Below are positions 9,275 to 11,072 of a DNA stretch of 11,072 bases, one piece after another; position 1 is the stretch's first letter; each line of letters begins with the position of its first letter. The DNA lies in the NCBI GenBank assembly GCA_028565635.1, contig JAOXYB010056689.1:1-11072 (forward strand). Direction: 5' to 3'. A program made the position numbers and the translations under genes. The notes under the pieces were generated by a model, which saw only the letters and a list, made by a program, of their open reading frames with translations, searched no databases and had not been told where the DNA came from. The stretch is from Phoronis ovalis. Taxonomy: Eukaryota; Phoronida; Phoronidae.

Positions 9275-9467
9275 TTCTCTGGTGATGTGAAAGGGTCAGG
9301 TCAGGGTTTCTTACCATAGGCTGCACACCCCTATCACCATTTTTGACCAGTAATTCCAGGTCGTGAAAGGTATTCAATAACAGGATACAGAATTTTTTAA
9401 TAATTGCTTCTGAATTATGTTCATATGTGCGAATTCCCTTTGAGCATGCTTCTTCACGGTCTGATGA
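9275..9467 (-). repeat. Inverted copy B of the exon-like sequence
   Basis: The minus-strand partner of 8745-8872, separated from it by about 400 bases of unrelated AT-rich sequence. It is the fuller copy and keeps an open frame. Similarity to copy A ends abruptly at both sides, so the unit is short, like a single exon or a repeat core. Confidence 0.6.
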
Positions 9468-9476
9468 AACAATTAT
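9315..9476 (-). CDS. Candidate 54-codon internal exon, unknown gene or relic
   Basis: On the minus strand TTGTAG precedes and ATG|GTAAGA ends an open stretch of exactly 162 bases (phase 0 to 0). It reads IIVSSDREEACSKGIR, then HNSEAIIKKFCILLLNTF, HDLELLVKNGDRGVQPM. The frame stays open past the donor to a TAA at 9264. There is no initiating ATG, so it would be an internal exon. The polypyrimidine tract is weak, I see no partner exons nearby, and I do not recognise the family. It may be a live exon, an isolated duplicate or part of a repeat. Confidence 0.35.
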
Positions 9477-9516
9477 CTACAATACTGGCCAAACATTTGT
9501 TATGGCTGACTGCAGA

Positions 9517-9527
9517 CCACCTGGTGG
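9517..9527. promoter_or_regulatory. Odd palindrome CCACCTGGTGG, CTCF-like core
   Basis: An 11-base palindrome. On the minus strand the context GCCACCAGGTGGTCTGC resembles the CTCF core, matching CCACCAGG.GG but not the bases that follow. A single resemblance of this kind is weak evidence. Confidence 0.15.
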
Positions 9528-9750
9528 CGATTTGACAATCGCAACTTAGTGCTGCATAACAAACTATTGCACAAACAATATCCTAGCTTTAAATAAACAT
9601 GCTGTCCTGCGCAGAAGAAAAGGAAAAAAGCTGACTATTATACTGGATACCCCAGGGGTTACGTGAACTATGCTTTAGTCTGTTGCCAAATGCAAGAAAG
9701 CCCAGAGTTGTATAAAGCAACAAAGTAAAAAAATTATCTTTTATTTTAAT

Positions 9751-9752
<2 letters not shown>

Positions 9753-9790
<38 letters not shown>
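9753..9790. repeat. (AT)19 microsatellite
   Basis: Nineteen perfect AT units. They mark the boundary between the exon-like copies and the mobile-element debris to the right. Confidence 0.95.
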
Positions 9791-9792
<2 letters not shown>

Positions 9793-9872
9793 CAGAAAAG
9801 AAGAAGTAGCTACATGGTTACCAGTGATATTTGGATGTTATCTTCTCGTGTAAAGAGGCACATACCCACAAA

Positions 9873-10275
9873 CAGGGCCGGATTAAGCTAGTGCGGGGCC
9901 TGTAAGATAGTTATGTGCGAGAGAAAAATATCAGTTCAGTAATCGAAAAAGGTCGCTAACACGTCTCCGTGCTGCAAGAAAAAAAATGACAAGCAAAAAA
10001 AAATTCCATTTGCGCTCCTTCCTATTGTACCAATACGCCCAGAATAAGTGCCGTAAACAAAACAAAATTCTTTCGGCTTCAAAGGAGGTGGTGCGACGGG
10101 GGTGCGTTTACTATTTCAAAACGGGAGTGCGTTAAACGAATGATTTTAAATATCGTATATATACTATAGGCATGAATTTTTCATTTCGCACTAAACCATA
10201 AACGTAGGGATATTTTAACCACCCTGTGAGATTATAAAGCTTGCAATCTCGAACATCCGGGGCCCGTAGCATATC
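9873..10275. mobile_element. Possible mobile-element fragment (CAGGGCCGG end)
   Basis: CAGGGCCGGATTAAG at 9873 looks like the terminus of a hAT-type element. A motif CGGGGCCTGTAAGATA at about 9894 recurs as CGGGGCCCGTAGCATA at about 10258 in the same orientation. In between are A-runs and a G-rich patch with repeated GGTGCG (10088-10131). GC content and style differ from the flanks. No matching right end or target-site duplication was found, so the borders are rough and the copy is truncated or a mosaic. Confidence 0.3.
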
Positions 10276-10351
10276 CTACTTTTGCTTCTAGGTTAATGCG
10301 TCACCGCCCACAAAGTCAAAGAGATGTAAGTTACACATTTAGAAGCCCGCG

Positions 10352-10376
10352 ACCAATCGCTATTGGTAACTATAAT
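10352..10376 (+). promoter_or_regulatory. Promoter of the secreted-protein gene: paired CCAAT boxes and TATA-like box
   Basis: ACCAAT (10352-10357) and its exact inverse ATTGGT (10362-10367) form a perfect palindrome around CGCT, giving two opposed NF-Y-type CCAAT boxes. TATAAT lies at 10371-10376, about 97 bases before the ATG, which would allow a leader of roughly 70 bases. Position and motif pairing support a core promoter; the start site is not visible. Confidence 0.4.
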
Positions 10377-10472
10377 TTGCGTCTTATCTCTTCATGAGAA
10401 ACATCATATGTTAAGTTGCACGCTGTTAACACCAGACACTACTATCCAGATTGACAACATCCTATAAGTAAA

Positions 10473-10994
10473 ATGGCTGGCTTGTACTTAATAATCGCAG
10501 GGTTAGTTTTCGGAAAATTTTATTCTGTTCAGTCATCGCCCGTAATAACACATGTGTGTCATTACAAAAACGGTAAATACTACAGCGGCCAAACCATTGA
10601 CATCTCTCCATGTGGAACACTAAGGTGTAAGGACGATGGGAAGATATTTTTAGATAACAAGCTTCTCAAAAATTCGAATTGGACTTGTACGTCAAACAGC
10701 TTTTGTGACTACAAAGGGATGTATCGACCAGGAGTAAATATAGCTTCTACATCGTGTGGTGAACTGCAGTGTAGAGGCTCGATTCAAGATGGCGCATATA
10801 TGCTTCTGGATGGTAACCACGTAAAAAATGGTTGGGAGTGTATAATGACATTACCACCGTTACCACCTCCATGTTACTACAACGGAAAAAGTCTGCATCC
10901 ATTTGGGGAATCGATAGACATCTTCAGTGGAAAACTTGTTTGCAAAATGGGACGACTGCTTCTCAACGGCAAAGACGTAAAAAAGAATTTATAA
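10473..10994 (+). CDS. Small secreted cysteine-rich protein with three repeats
   Basis: The product has 173 residues, and the ATG context (GTAAAATGG) is good. Residues 1-22 form a signal peptide (hydrophobic GLYLIIAGLVF, cleavage probably near QSS|PV), so it enters the secretory pathway. The mature part has three related repeats of about 45 residues with the pattern C-x-Y-x-G-K-x-Y-x-x-G...C-G-x-L-x-C...L-x-x-N...K-N-x-W-x-C. Cysteines are at 29, 47, 52, 72 in repeat 1; 78, 95, 100, 123 in repeat 2; and 134, 157 in repeat 3. In repeat 3 Ser152 stands where the second Cys belongs, and the protein stops before the fourth. A Pro-rich linker (LPPLPPP) joins repeats 2 and 3. The first half of each repeat recalls a von Willebrand C subdomain, but I do not recognise the family. 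Shell-matrix, mucus or defence roles are all guesses. NWT at 69-71 is a possible N-glycosylation site. It appears to be a single exon. Confidence 0.82.
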   Translation: MAGLYLIIAGLVFGKFYSVQSSPVITHVCHYKNGKYYSGQTIDISPCGTLRCKDDGKIFLDNKLLKNSNWTCTSNSFCDYKGMYRPGVNIASTSCGELQCRGSIQDGAYMLLDGNHVKNGWECIMTLPPLPPPCYYNGKSLHPFGESIDIFSGKLVCKMGRLLLNGKDVKKNL

Positions 10995-11072
10995 TCGTTA
11001 ATTTCTTTATAATTCAAAATTTGGAAAATGACGCTCTCTTGCATTTGTTTAAAACACACATACACACAAATA
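10995..11072 (+). other. Start of 3' UTR of the secreted-protein gene
   Basis: AT-rich sequence ending in an ACACAC-type tract at the window edge. No AATAAA is present, so the transcript probably continues beyond the window. Confidence 0.5.

Noticed and set aside
10208-10225. ACCCTG as a right end for the CAGGGCCGG element
   Set aside because: The complement matches the left end for only five bases before diverging, and the flanks show no target-site duplication.
10877-11065. Minus-strand ORF opposite the end of the secreted-protein gene
   Set aside because: It is the reverse of the third cysteine repeat and has no independent support.

Overview
The window is eukaryotic nuclear DNA from an animal. 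It is AT-rich, its genes have GT-AG introns, and there are long untranslated and intergenic stretches, microsatellites and DNA-transposon remnants. The proteins and the repeat style fit an invertebrate, and I would guess a bivalve or other mollusc. That guess rests on general look, not on a diagnostic marker.

The main gene is on the + strand at 3196-6735. It is a four-exon N-terminal RASSF gene, best matched to RASSF8 (RASSF7/8 group). The four exons join in frame through consensus splice sites to give 651 codons. They encode an N-terminal Ras-association domain, a long disordered linker rich in S/T-P sites and short repeats, a coiled coil, and a short conserved tail. The linker is much longer than in vertebrate RASSF8. 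Candidate 5' untranslated exon and acceptor sites lie at 2355-3146. The 3' UTR appears to run to about 8275, with UGUA motifs and AATAAA at 8249-8254.

Region by region: 1-92 may be the 3' coding end of an upstream + strand gene, with a convincing poly(A) signal cluster at 2023-2081. 2100-3195 holds the probable 5' leader of RASSF8. 3196-6735 is the RASSF8 coding region with introns of 485, 272 and 827 bases. 6736-8275 is its 3' UTR. 8334-8692 is a 359-base non-autonomous DNA transposon with terminal inverted repeats. 8745-8872 and 9275-9467 are two diverged inverted copies of one exon-like sequence; the second is open for 54 codons between an AG and a GTAAGA on the minus strand. 9753-9790 is an (AT)19 microsatellite, followed by fragments of another mobile element.

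The last gene, 10473-10994 on the + strand, encodes a small secreted cysteine-rich protein of 173 residues made of three related repeats. The third repeat lacks two cysteines. I do not recognise its family. It has its own compact promoter-like region with paired inverted CCAAT boxes and a TATA-like box. RASSF8 and this gene show no functional link; they are simply neighbours.
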